Source of the DNA: CAWELS01 sp964468205
Lineage (GTDB): Bacteria; Acidobacteriota; Terriglobia; Bryobacterales; Bryobacteraceae
Assembly (NCBI GenBank): GCA_964468205.1
Contig: CAYXVG010000076.1
Location: 1-24,639, forward strand
Direction: 5' to 3'
Length of the DNA stretch: 24,639 bases
Of the stretch, positions 8,453-15,821 are shown piece by piece. The notes under the pieces were generated by a model that saw only the letters and a program-made list of their open reading frames with translations, made no database searches and had not been told where the DNA came from. The translations under genes were made by a program, and so were the position numbers. The stretch's first letter is position 1. The number at the start of each line of letters is the position of its first letter.

Positions 8453-8497
8453 GCGTTTGCAGCCGCGATGGCGCATACTCGGAGTGCAGCCTGGGAC

Positions 8498-8518
8498 TTG
8501 CAAATGTATTGCAACATT
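8498..8518. promoter_or_regulatory. AT-rich dyad in the 5' leader of the RIC gene
   Basis: TTGCAA-ATGTA-TTGCAA occupies 8498-8514, and AATGT-ATTGCA-ACATT is a further dyad at 8503-8518. This is unusually AT-rich for the region. It lies just downstream of the predicted start of transcription, where a repressor would act. No specific regulator can be assigned. Confidence 0.3.
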
Positions 8519-8535
8519 CAAAAGGGGACTCAATC

Positions 8536-9258
8536 ATGATTACTGAAAACCAAACCGTTGGAGAGATCGCAGCCATTTCGCTCGGCGCGGTTCGCGTGTT
8601 CGAAAAGAGCGGCATCGACTATTGCTGCGGAGGCAAGCAGAGCCTCGGCGCGGTGTGCCGCGAGCAGGGTCTGGACTCCGCCTCGCTGATCGAGGAACTC
8701 AGGAGCGTTACCGCGGAGAAGGCGACGCCGGAGAAAGATTGGACGTCAGAGTCCCTGCGGGAACTCATCCGCCATATCGTCGGAACGCATCACGAGTTTT
8801 TGAAGCTGGAACTCCCGCGGCTCGGCGAGCGTCTCGAGAAGGTCCTGAAGGCTCACGGAGACAAGGATCCCGAGCGTCTGGGCGAGTTGTCCGACGTCTA
8901 TCGCGGACTGTGGTCGGAGTTGGATCACCACATGCACAAAGAGGAAATGATGTTGTTTCCGGCGATCGAGCGTTTCGAAGCCGCGGTGACCTCGGGCCAG
9001 CCGGCTCCACCACTGCCATTCGGCACATTCGAAAACCCGGTCATGGTGATGGAGAGAGAGCACGATAACGCCGGAAACGCGTTGACCCGGATCAGGGCGC
9101 TCACCAATGGGCGCCAGCTTCCCGAATATGCCTGTGCTACCTACCGCGCGTTGTACGAGGGTTTCGAGGAGCTGGAGACTGACCTTCATTTGCATATTCA
9201 TCTGGAAAACAACATCTTGTTCCCGCGCGCGGTAAAGTTGGAGAAAGCGCGAAGCTAA
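8536..9258 (+). CDS. ric: iron-sulfur cluster repair di-iron protein (RIC; ScdA/YtfE/DnrN family)
   Basis: The product is 240 residues, close to the 220-240 usual for the family. Residues 1-60 are the ScdA N-terminal (DUF542) domain with the diagnostic DYCCGG at 29-33. Residues 75-235 are a haemerythrin-like HHE domain supplying the di-iron ligands: H80/H85, H131-H134 with E136-E137, H176 in EREHDNAG, and HLHIHLENNILFP near 218-230. Family members repair iron-sulfur proteins damaged by nitric oxide or peroxide in the cytoplasm. The frame is open far upstream, but ATG 8536 is clear: AAAGGGG at 8521-8527 is the ribosome binding site and homology starts there. A CRP/FNR-type palindrome lies upstream, which fits regulation by an NO- or oxygen-sensing member of that family. 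Confidence 0.92.
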   Translation: MITENQTVGEIAAISLGAVRVFEKSGIDYCCGGKQSLGAVCREQGLDSASLIEELRSVTAEKATPEKDWTSESLRELIRHIVGTHHEFLKLELPRLGERLEKVLKAHGDKDPERLGELSDVYRGLWSELDHHMHKEEMMLFPAIERFEAAVTSGQPAPPLPFGTFENPVMVMEREHDNAGNALTRIRALTNGRQLPEYACATYRALYEGFEELETDLHLHIHLENNILFPRAVKLEKARS

Positions 9259-9339
9259 GAGACGGAGGCGCGGGGTGGCCCGGGAACTCCCAGGCCTCCC
9301 GCGTCCGGCCCTGAAACTCCGATCCGCGGGAAACGACTC

Positions 9340-9537
9340 ATGAGCACCTGGGGATGTCCACACGAACGGGACGGCAACTGCGAGCGCGTCAACAACATTC
9401 CCTGCGATCCCGGCATGAAGGGTTGCGTGCTGTTTGGCCGCTTCGTCTGGTCGAACGAGAGCAAGAACCGTCCTGCGGGCAACCCCGTTCAGCCAAAGAG
9501 CGCGACGCAGACGCGGGGCGGGCCTCAAGACGGCTGA
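9340..9537 (+). CDS. small four-cysteine protein
   Basis: The product is 65 residues. The N-terminal half is cysteine-rich: MSTWGCPHERDGNC, then CDPGMKGCVLFGRFVW, placing cysteines at 6, 14, 22 and 29. The C-terminal half is a basic, probably disordered tail. The spacing and the PGMKGCVL.GRF core look like a conserved small family that I cannot name; four cysteines could bind one metal ion or a small iron-sulfur centre. GCGGGAAA precedes the ATG as a ribosome binding site. It lies 81 bases after the RIC gene on the same strand, so it may share its promoter and stress response. The leader between them holds a GC-rich hairpin-like segment but no clear terminator. Confidence 0.6.
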   Translation: MSTWGCPHERDGNCERVNNIPCDPGMKGCVLFGRFVWSNESKNRPAGNPVQPKSATQTRGGPQDG

Positions 9538-9724
9538 AGACTCCCGCAGGCCGTAGCTGGGCGGGCCGTGGCCGCGGCGCGTCCGTATTCTCCGCTCCTG
9601 TTCCGATGGATTCTGATCCCGCGCCACGTTCGTCCGGCGGGCCTCATCGAGCGATTTAGGGGACTCCTCCGTACTCAGACGCCGCGAGCCAAGCTGGCAA
9701 TTTCGCCGCGGCTTCATTTTCTTG
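9538..9724. other. intergenic stretch without a recognised gene
   Basis: This is the stretch between the small cysteine protein and the promoter of the aminomutase operon. A 60-codon plus-strand frame crosses it but also overlaps the promoter and has no recognisable features, so it is not called. No clear terminator with a T-run is visible. Confidence 0.4.
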
Positions 9725-9753
9725 TTGACGTTTTGAACTTCCAACTCTAGAGT
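9725..9753 (+). promoter_or_regulatory. sigma-70-type promoter for the aminomutase operon
   Basis: TTGACG (9725-9730) is a five-of-six -35. After a 17-base spacer comes TAGAGT (9748-9753), a four-of-six -10. Transcription would begin near 9760, leaving about 277 bases of leader before the GTG at 10037. It is one of the two best promoter matches by sequence in the window. Confidence 0.55.
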
Positions 9754-9759
9754 CCGAGA

Positions 9760-10036
9760 TAGAGAGGCCGTTTAGCGCTAACCGGGTCTTGCGGTCAGAG
9801 GTAAGGTTTGGATCCGGGTCAGGCCGGCGGAACACTAAAGTGCGCCAAGAAAAATAGACCGACTCAGAGACCAGTACCGGCGGCAAGCCGGTGGATGGCC
9901 CCCACAACGAACCGGACGCTGGGATGGTGAAAGGTTCCCTCCTTAGGTAGCTCCAGAAGATTTGAGAGGCAAGTTCCCGTAAGTGTAGGCGTGGGAGGCA
10001 ATGGAGAGATGCGCGGTTCATTGACAGGAGAATCAG
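9760..10036 (+). other. long 5' leader of the aminomutase operon
   Basis: About 277 bases separate the predicted promoter from the first gene. The leader holds a short hairpin CCGGC-GGCAA-GCCGG near 9880 and several smaller pairings. I tried to match lysine, SAM and cobalamin riboswitch consensus elements by eye and none fits. A structured regulatory RNA is possible but not shown. Confidence 0.3.
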
Positions 10037-11515
10037 GTGAAAGAAGCTTTGAGGACAATTGAACGTCGCACTGACGACGGGTTGGTCCCCCACCCAGTGT
10101 GCGAGGACCTTAATGAAGACGAAGGCGAGCCGCCCGGTACGTGCCGGTCCAGCGGGGGGAATGGAGAACTTCTCCAGATCACGCCGGTCCGGCAGGAGCA
10201 GGAGGAACGGCGAACATCGCGGAAGCCGAGGGTGCGGGATTGGCATTCCTGGCAGTGGCAGCTTCGCTCACGAATCGACAACGTCAGCGAATTGCAGAAG
10301 ATGTTCCCGAACATCGCGGGCGCGGACGATATCGCCATTGCGGCGGCCCGTTTCCCGATGGCGATCCCACCTTACTACGCATCGCTCATCCGGCGGCTGG
10401 ATGCATCGGATCCCATTTTCCAGATGTGTGTTCCCGCCGCGGGCGAGACTTCCGATCCCTCGTTCCTTCGTGCCGATCCCTTGGAAGAGGACCACGACAT
10501 GCCCGTCCCGGGACTCGTCCACCGGTATCAGGACCGCGCGCTCGTGCTGGCGACTTCGACGTGCGCGATGTACTGCCGCCATTGCACCCGAAAGCGAATT
10601 GCGGGACAGAGCGAGAGCGTGCTTTCGCCGAAGGAGTTGGCGGGCGTGGTGCGCTACCTGGGCGAGCATCCCGAGATTCGCGATGTGATCGTCTCCGGAG
10701 GCGATCCGCTGACCCTGACCGACGTGAGTCTCGAGCGGGTACTCGCCGCGGTCCGGTCGGTTCCGAGCGTGGAGATTATCCGCATCGGGACGCGCATGCC
10801 GGTGACGCTGCCGATGCGGGTGACGCCGGCGTTGGTGCGGATGTTGCGGCGCTTCCAGCCGGTCTGGGTCAATACTCACTTCAACCACCCGGTGGAGTTG
10901 ACCCCGGAGGCGCAGACGGCCTGCGCGCGGCTGGTCGACCACGGCATCCCGATGGGGAACCAGACGGTGCTGCTGCGCGGGATCAACGACGACGCCCGGC
11001 TGCTGGAATCGCTCTTCCGGGGCTTGGTGCGTATGCGGGTGCGGCCCTACTATCTGTACCAGTGCGACCTGGTGCGCGGCGTGGAGCACTTCCGGACGCC
11101 GATATCCAAGGGTATCGAGATCATGGAGTACCTGCGCGGCCGGTTGACGGGGTTCGCGATCCCGACATTCGTGGTGGACGCTCCCGGCGGTGGCGGGAAG
11201 ATCCCCGTTCTGCCGAACTACATCGTTTCGCAAAGCCCGAGCCACACGGTGCTCCGGAACTTCGAGGGGATGCTGGTGAGCTACCCCGAACCAGGCTATG
11301 CCGGGGACGGCCCCACCCCGCCCGGCGAGATTGACGCACCCACGGTGTACGAACTTTCCCGGGGGTGGGCCACGAAGATTGAGCCCGCGCATGCCCACCG
11401 GCTAAGCCGGCGGCTGACGGCGTTCGATCACACCGCACAGAACGGGCAGCCGCTGTTCGGCGGCCCGCGGCGACGCACGGCCGAAGTCCGCACAGACAAG
11501 GCGCCGGTCTCCTGA
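10037..11515 (+). CDS. kamA: lysine 2,3-aminomutase-like radical SAM enzyme (KamA family)
   Basis: The product is 492 residues. The radical SAM cluster motif is C176-AMY-C180-RH-C183. The PLP-binding lysine lies in DAPGGGGK (K388). Asp344 in YQCD and Asp381 in VVDAPGGGGK match the two aspartates that bind the side-chain amino group of lysine in the clostridial enzyme, which favours L-lysine over glutamate as substrate and beta-lysine as product. The family core begins near residue 68 (DWHSWQWQLRSRI); the first 60 residues are extra and of odd composition. GTG 10037 has a strong AGGAG ribosome binding site at 10026-10030, so I kept it, but GTG 10232 is an alternative start. It is the first gene of a four-gene operon (31 bases to the next) with a GNAT-deacetylase and two ATP-grasp ligases. 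Confidence 0.9.
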   Translation: MKEALRTIERRTDDGLVPHPVCEDLNEDEGEPPGTCRSSGGNGELLQITPVRQEQEERRTSRKPRVRDWHSWQWQLRSRIDNVSELQKMFPNIAGADDIAIAAARFPMAIPPYYASLIRRLDASDPIFQMCVPAAGETSDPSFLRADPLEEDHDMPVPGLVHRYQDRALVLATSTCAMYCRHCTRKRIAGQSESVLSPKELAGVVRYLGEHPEIRDVIVSGGDPLTLTDVSLERVLAAVRSVPSVEIIRIGTRMPVTLPMRVTPALVRMLRRFQPVWVNTHFNHPVELTPEAQTACARLVDHGIPMGNQTVLLRGINDDARLLESLFRGLVRMRVRPYYLYQCDLVRGVEHFRTPISKGIEIMEYLRGRLTGFAIPTFVVDAPGGGGKIPVLPNYIVSQSPSHTVLRNFEGMLVSYPEPGYAGDGPTPPGEIDAPTVYELSRGWATKIEPAHAHRLSRRLTAFDHTAQNGQPLFGGPRRRTAEVRTDKAPVS

Positions 11516-11546
11516 GGCCCTGTCATTTGGGAACGGGAGGTACACA

Positions 11547-13271
11547 GTGAGACTCCATATCTACCGGGTCCACATGTCCGTCTTTCAGGAGGACGTGATA
11601 CGCCAGGTCCAGAAGATTTTTCGCCAGAATTTCGGCGCGGTGGCCCGATACGCCGACAAGATTCCGTTGCTGCTGGACGCTCCGTTCGAATTCGGCTATC
11701 GGACGATTCTGCTCGTAGCCGAGCGCAGACCGCGGCAGGTGGCCGGCTTCGCGATTGTCATCTTCTTCCCGGAGGCGAAGGGCTGTTATCTGGACTTCAT
11801 GGCAGTGGACCCGGACATTAAGGGCGGGGGGCTGGGGAGCGCCCTTTACGAAGCGGTCAGAGAACTGGCCAGATCGCTCGGAGCCCGCGGCCTCTTCTAC
11901 GAAGTGCTGCCGGACGACCCGGCGCTGGTGAAGGACCCGAAGACGCTGGCGGAGAATCGGAAGCGCCTGAAATTCTACGAGCGGTACGGCGCGCGCCCTG
12001 TGACCGGGACCGCATACGAGACCCCGATCGATGACGACCCGGCGCCGCATTTGGTCTACGATTCGCTCGGTGATTCGCGGCCGCTCCGGCGGAAGGACGC
12101 GAGGGAGGTAGTGCGCGTCATTCTCGAGCGCAAGTACAGCAACATCGTGAAGCCCGATTACGTGGAGAAGGTGGTGGCCTCGTTCCGGGATGACCCGGTG
12201 CGGTTGCGTCCGTTGCGCTATGTGAAGCCGGCCGAACCGCCGGCGCGGGCGGAGACGCATCGTCTCGACCAACTGCTGCCGATGGTGGTGACCGGCGAGG
12301 CGGATTTGCACTACGTAAAGGACTCCGGGTATGTCGAGCGGCCGGTCCGGGCGGTGACGCTGCGAAAAGCGGCGGTGGAGACGGGCTATTTCGCCGTGGT
12401 GAAGCCGAGACGGTTTTCGCGGGACCACCTGCGGCAGGTGCACGACCCGGACTTCCTGGCTTACCTGGAAACTGCCAGCATGAAGCTGGGGACCGAGCGT
12501 CCGGTGTATCCCTATGTTTTTCCGATACGCCGCCCGGAGCGCCGTCCGAAGGAGTTAGCGGTGCGGGCGGGTTACTACTGCATCGACACGTTCACGCCGC
12601 TCTATCCACATGCCTACGAGGCGGCCCGGCGCGCGGCTGACGTGGCCCTGACCGCGGCGGAGGAGATCCGGCGCGGCGCGGCGATCGCCTACGCTCTGTG
12701 CCGACCGCCGGGGCACCATGCCGAACGGCGCGTCTACGGCGGATTCTGCTATTTCAACAACGCTGCCATCGCGGCACAGTTTTTGAGCCGGGACGGCCGG
12801 GTCGCCGTGCTGGATATTGACTTTCATCACGGCAACGGGACCCAGGACATCTTCTACCGCCGCCCGGACGTGCTGACCGTCTCCATCCACGGGCACCCGA
12901 ACTTCGCCTATCCCTACTTCAGCGGGTTCGCCGATGAAGAAGGCGAGGAAGAGGGGCGCGGCTGCAACCTCAACCTGCCGCTCCCAGACCAGGCCGACGA
13001 AACGCGCTACCTTACGGCGCTGGACAAGGCGTTGTACCGAATCAGGCGTTTCAAGCCGGCGGTGCTGGTGCTGAGCGTGGGATTCGATACGATCGCCGGC
13101 GATCCGACCGGAAGCTTTCAGTTGCGGCCATCGTCATTGAAGAAGATCGGCGCATTGATCGGTTCGCTTCGATACCCGCTGCTGGTGGTGCAGGAGGGCG
13201 GCTACAACCTGCGGAACTTGAGACTGGGTTTGCCAGCCCTGTTCGGCGGCCTTGTCAAATCCCTGGCCTAA
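11547..13271 (+). CDS. GNAT acetyltransferase fused to a histone deacetylase-like amidohydrolase
   Basis: The product is 574 residues with two opposing activities. Residues about 45-155 form a GNAT fold, with the acetyl-CoA loop at K92-GGGLG preceded by LDFMAVDP and followed by LKFYERYGAR. Residues about 285-574 form an HDAC/acetylpolyamine amidohydrolase domain with every catalytic element: RPPGHH (H390-H391), DIDFHHGNGT (zinc ligands D425 and H427), GFD (third ligand D514) and EGGY (Y553). The middle 120 residues are a linker of unknown role. Bacterial members of the second family usually deacetylate polyamines or other small amines rather than histones. Beta-lysine made by the upstream gene is an obvious candidate for the acetylated amine, but that is inference. 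GTG 11547 has a GGGAGG ribosome binding site at 11535-11540. Confidence 0.88.
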   Translation: MRLHIYRVHMSVFQEDVIRQVQKIFRQNFGAVARYADKIPLLLDAPFEFGYRTILLVAERRPRQVAGFAIVIFFPEAKGCYLDFMAVDPDIKGGGLGSALYEAVRELARSLGARGLFYEVLPDDPALVKDPKTLAENRKRLKFYERYGARPVTGTAYETPIDDDPAPHLVYDSLGDSRPLRRKDAREVVRVILERKYSNIVKPDYVEKVVASFRDDPVRLRPLRYVKPAEPPARAETHRLDQLLPMVVTGEADLHYVKDSGYVERPVRAVTLRKAAVETGYFAVVKPRRFSRDHLRQVHDPDFLAYLETASMKLGTERPVYPYVFPIRRPERRPKELAVRAGYYCIDTFTPLYPHAYEAARRAADVALTAAEEIRRGAAIAYALCRPPGHHAERRVYGGFCYFNNAAIAAQFLSRDGRVAVLDIDFHHGNGTQDIFYRRPDVLTVSIHGHPNFAYPYFSGFADEEGEEEGRGCNLNLPLPDQADETRYLTALDKALYRIRRFKPAVLVLSVGFDTIAGDPTGSFQLRPSSLKKIGALIGSLRYPLLVVQEGGYNLRNLRLGLPALFGGLVKSLA

Positions 13272-13295
13272 GGCTGAAAAGTGGAAAGAAACACC

Positions 13296-14297
13296 ATGAA
13301 CAAACTGAATGTGGGGCTTGTGTACGATCTGCGCTCGGATTACGAAGGCAGCGGCCTCAGCGAAGAGGAATTAGCCGAGTTCGACTCGGAATCGACGATT
13401 GCGGCGCTGGCGGCGGCGATCGTTTCCCTCGGCAACCGGGTGGAGCGGATCGGCAACGGCAAGGCGCTCGCGAAGCGGCTGGTGGCCGGGGGGCGCTGGG
13501 ACCTGGTGTTCAACATCGCCGAGGGCCGCGGCGGCCGGTCCCGAGAGGCGCAGGTTCCGGCACTGCTGGAGATGTACGAAATCCCTTATACCCTCTCGGA
13601 TCCATTGACGTGCTGCGTGACGCTCGACAAGGAGGTCGCGAAGTCGATCGTGCGAGGCGCGGGCCTACGGACGCCGGATTCCGCGGTGGTCGACGCAGTG
13701 GGCGAGGCGGACGGCGTGGATCTGCCGTTCCCGGTCTTCTGCAAGCCGCTTGCCGAGGGCACGGGGAAGGGCATTGATGGGACGAGCAGGGCGGATTCTC
13801 CGGAGCAGCTTTGGGCGGCGATCGGGCGTTTGCTGGTTCGCCACCGTCAGCCGGTGCTCGTCGAGGAATACCTGCCGGGCCGCGAGTTCACCACAGGCAT
13901 TCTGGGGACCGGGGAGGCGGCGCGGGTGCTGGGGACGCTCGAAGTCAAGATCAAGGAGAACGCGCCGGCGCGCGACTACAGCTTCGAGAATAAGGAACGC
14001 TGCGAGCAGTTCGTCGAGTATGTGCTCGTGACCGGCGGGCCGGAAGTGGAGGCGGTGGAGGCGCTGGCGCTGAGAGCCTATCTGGCGCTCGGATGCCGGG
14101 ATTGCGCGCGCGTGGACGTGCGGATGGACGCGGAGGGCCGTCCGGCCTTCCTCGAGGTGAATCCGCTGCCGGGGCTGCATCCGGACCACTCGGACCTGCC
14201 GATGATCGCGACCGCAAAAGGGATGGAGTACCGCGAACTGATCGGGGCCATCCTGCAGAGCGCGCTCGCGAGGGCGGAGAGTTTCCAAGATGTCTAG
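13296..14297 (+). CDS. ATP-grasp ligase, D-Ala-D-Ala ligase-like
   Basis: The product is 333 residues. It carries the ATP-grasp pattern of D-alanine-D-alanine ligases: NIAEGRGGRSREAQVPALLE then IPYTLSDP and TLDK in the first half, VFCKPLAEGTGKGI as the ATP lysine loop, VLVEEYLPGREFT, and RVDVRMDAEGRPAFLEVNPLPGL with the metal-binding E and N. Such enzymes join two amino acids through an acyl phosphate. A house-keeping ddl role is unlikely given the neighbours: it sits between a GNAT-HDAC fusion and a second ATP-grasp gene that overlaps its last 8 bases. I chose ATG 13296 (GGAAAG eight bases upstream) rather than GTG 13281. Its substrate pair cannot be read from the sequence. Confidence 0.85.
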   Translation: MNKLNVGLVYDLRSDYEGSGLSEEELAEFDSESTIAALAAAIVSLGNRVERIGNGKALAKRLVAGGRWDLVFNIAEGRGGRSREAQVPALLEMYEIPYTLSDPLTCCVTLDKEVAKSIVRGAGLRTPDSAVVDAVGEADGVDLPFPVFCKPLAEGTGKGIDGTSRADSPEQLWAAIGRLLVRHRQPVLVEEYLPGREFTTGILGTGEAARVLGTLEVKIKENAPARDYSFENKERCEQFVEYVLVTGGPEVEAVEALALRAYLALGCRDCARVDVRMDAEGRPAFLEVNPLPGLHPDHSDLPMIATAKGMEYRELIGAILQSALARAESFQDV

Positions 14298-15810
14298 CGG
14301 GGTGTCCGTTCTTATACTGCACCAGGAGGTGGGCGACCAGCCGCTCGAGAGCGACGCCGGCGTATTGGAAGAAGTGGCGGCGGTTTCGCGCAGCCTGGAT
14401 TCGCTGGGTATCGCTTGCCGCGTCGCGGCGGTGGCGAGCCTCGAGGACGTGGCCCGGGCGGTGTCGTCGGGTCCCGAGCCGGTGGTCTTCAACCTGGTGG
14501 AAGGGTTTCCGGCGAACGCGAGCGACTTCGCTTTCGTGCCGGCAGTGTGCCAGTCGCTGGGCCGGGCGTACACGGGCAGCGAGTCGACCTGCCTGGCGCT
14601 CACATTCAACAAGGCATGGTGCGGCGCGGCGCTCCGGGGGGGCGGTGTGGCGGTTCCGGATGGCTTGACCGTTCGGCCTGGCGAACCGGTCCCCGTGGAC
14701 GCTTTGCCTGCCGGCCCGTACCTGGTGAAGCCGGTGGCGGCCGATGCAAGCGAGGGGATCTTCGCGGAAAGTTCAGTGGTGGATGCGCCGGGCGACAAGC
14801 TCGACGCGGCGGTGGAATCGGTACACCGGAGATTCGGGCAGCCGGCGCTGATTGAGCAACTGGTTGGTTCCCGGGAGTTCAACGTATCGATCGTCGAGGA
14901 GCGGGGCGCGGCCACGGTGCTGCCGTTGGCGGAGATCGACTTCTCGGCGTTTCCGGCGGGGTGTCCGCGGATTGTGGACTATGCCGCGAAATGGGAGCCG
15001 GACTCGTTCGCCTACCACAACACCCCGCGGGTGATTCCCGCGGTGGTGGCGGCGGGACTGGCCGAGCGCATCCGCGAGACGGCGCTGGCGGCCTGGAAGG
15101 CGACCGGCTGCCGCGATTACGCCCGGGTGGACATCCGGACCGGCGGCGAGGGCCGGCTATACGTTCTCGAGGTGAATCCGAACCCGGACGTTTCGCCCGA
15201 AGCGGGGTTCGCGGCCGCGCTGGCGGCGGACGGGCGCGGCTACGAGGCGTTCGTGGGAGAGCGGGTGAGGCTGGCCCTCGAGCGGCGGGGCGGCGCGGCC
15301 GCCGCCGGAGAAGCGGGTGTAGCGGACGCGGAACTCGAAAACGGCGTGCGCCCAACCCAGGCGGCCGACTGCGGCCGGATTCTCGAAATCGTGCGCGCGG
15401 CGGAGAATTTCCGGCCGGCGGAGATGGACGTGGCGGCGGAGGTTCTGCGCGACAGCGTGTACCGTGGCGTGGCCGCCGGCTATTACTCCTTCAGCGCGGT
15501 CTGCGATGGTGCGGTGGTGGGATGGGTCTGCTTTGGTCCGGCTCCCTGCACGATGGGCGCCTACGACATCTACTGGATCGTCGTGGACGGCGCGGCGCGG
15601 CGAGGCGGGCACGGCGGAAAACTCATGGAGACGGCTGAAACCGCGATCGCCCGCATGGGCGGCCGGTTGGTGGTGCTCGACACCGCGGGCAACGACGGCT
15701 ACATCCCCACGCGGGCGTTCTACAGCCGGCTGGGGTATGAGGAGGCGGCGCGGGTGAAGGATTTCTATGCGCCGGGCGACGACAAGGTGGTCTTTGCGAA
15801 ACCGCTCTGA
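14290..15810 (+). CDS. ATP-grasp ligase fused to a GNAT acyltransferase
   Basis: The product is 506 residues. Residues 1-335 are a second, more divergent ATP-grasp ligase: FNLVEGF and AYTGSESTCLALTFNK near 77-110, YLVKPVAADASEGIF, LIEQLVGSREFNVSI, and ARVDIR...LYVLEVNPNPDVSPEAG near residue 295. Residues 345-506 are a GNAT domain with the acetyl-CoA loop R-RGGHG-GKLM and the end motif TRAFYSRLGYEEAARVKDFY. Fusion of a ligase and an N-acyltransferase recalls the enzyme that makes the osmolyte N-acetylglutaminylglutamine amide, but the surrounding genes differ. The ATG overlaps the previous stop by 8 bases, so translation is coupled. The stop is 11 bases from the convergent oxidoreductase gene, with no room for a separate terminator. 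Confidence 0.85.
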   Translation: MSSGVSVLILHQEVGDQPLESDAGVLEEVAAVSRSLDSLGIACRVAAVASLEDVARAVSSGPEPVVFNLVEGFPANASDFAFVPAVCQSLGRAYTGSESTCLALTFNKAWCGAALRGGGVAVPDGLTVRPGEPVPVDALPAGPYLVKPVAADASEGIFAESSVVDAPGDKLDAAVESVHRRFGQPALIEQLVGSREFNVSIVEERGAATVLPLAEIDFSAFPAGCPRIVDYAAKWEPDSFAYHNTPRVIPAVVAAGLAERIRETALAAWKATGCRDYARVDIRTGGEGRLYVLEVNPNPDVSPEAGFAAALAADGRGYEAFVGERVRLALERRGGAAAAGEAGVADAELENGVRPTQAADCGRILEIVRAAENFRPAEMDVAAEVLRDSVYRGVAAGYYSFSAVCDGAVVGWVCFGPAPCTMGAYDIYWIVVDGAARRGGHGGKLMETAETAIARMGGRLVVLDTAGNDGYIPTRAFYSRLGYEEAARVKDFYAPGDDKVVFAKPL

Positions 15811-15821
15811 GGGGGCGGTGG

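Noticed and set aside
7783..8535. Upstream extension of the RIC frame
   Set aside because: It runs antisense to nothing but in a shifted frame through the end of the TPR/FG-GAP gene and the RIC promoter. Family homology and a ribosome binding site place the start at 8536.
9568..9750. 60-residue plus-strand ORF
   Set aside because: It has no ribosome binding site or family features, and it overlaps a good promoter.
9760..10036. Lysine riboswitch in the aminomutase leader
   Set aside because: A GATAGAG-like start is present, but the remaining conserved blocks of the lysine aptamer were not found by eye.
12700..13230. A true histone deacetylase
   Set aside because: The domain is complete, but bacterial members act on polyamines and other small acylated amines. 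Nothing here suggests a histone substrate.
15811..15821. Bidirectional terminator between the convergent genes
   Set aside because: Only 11 bases separate the two stops and no hairpin with a T-run can be seen.
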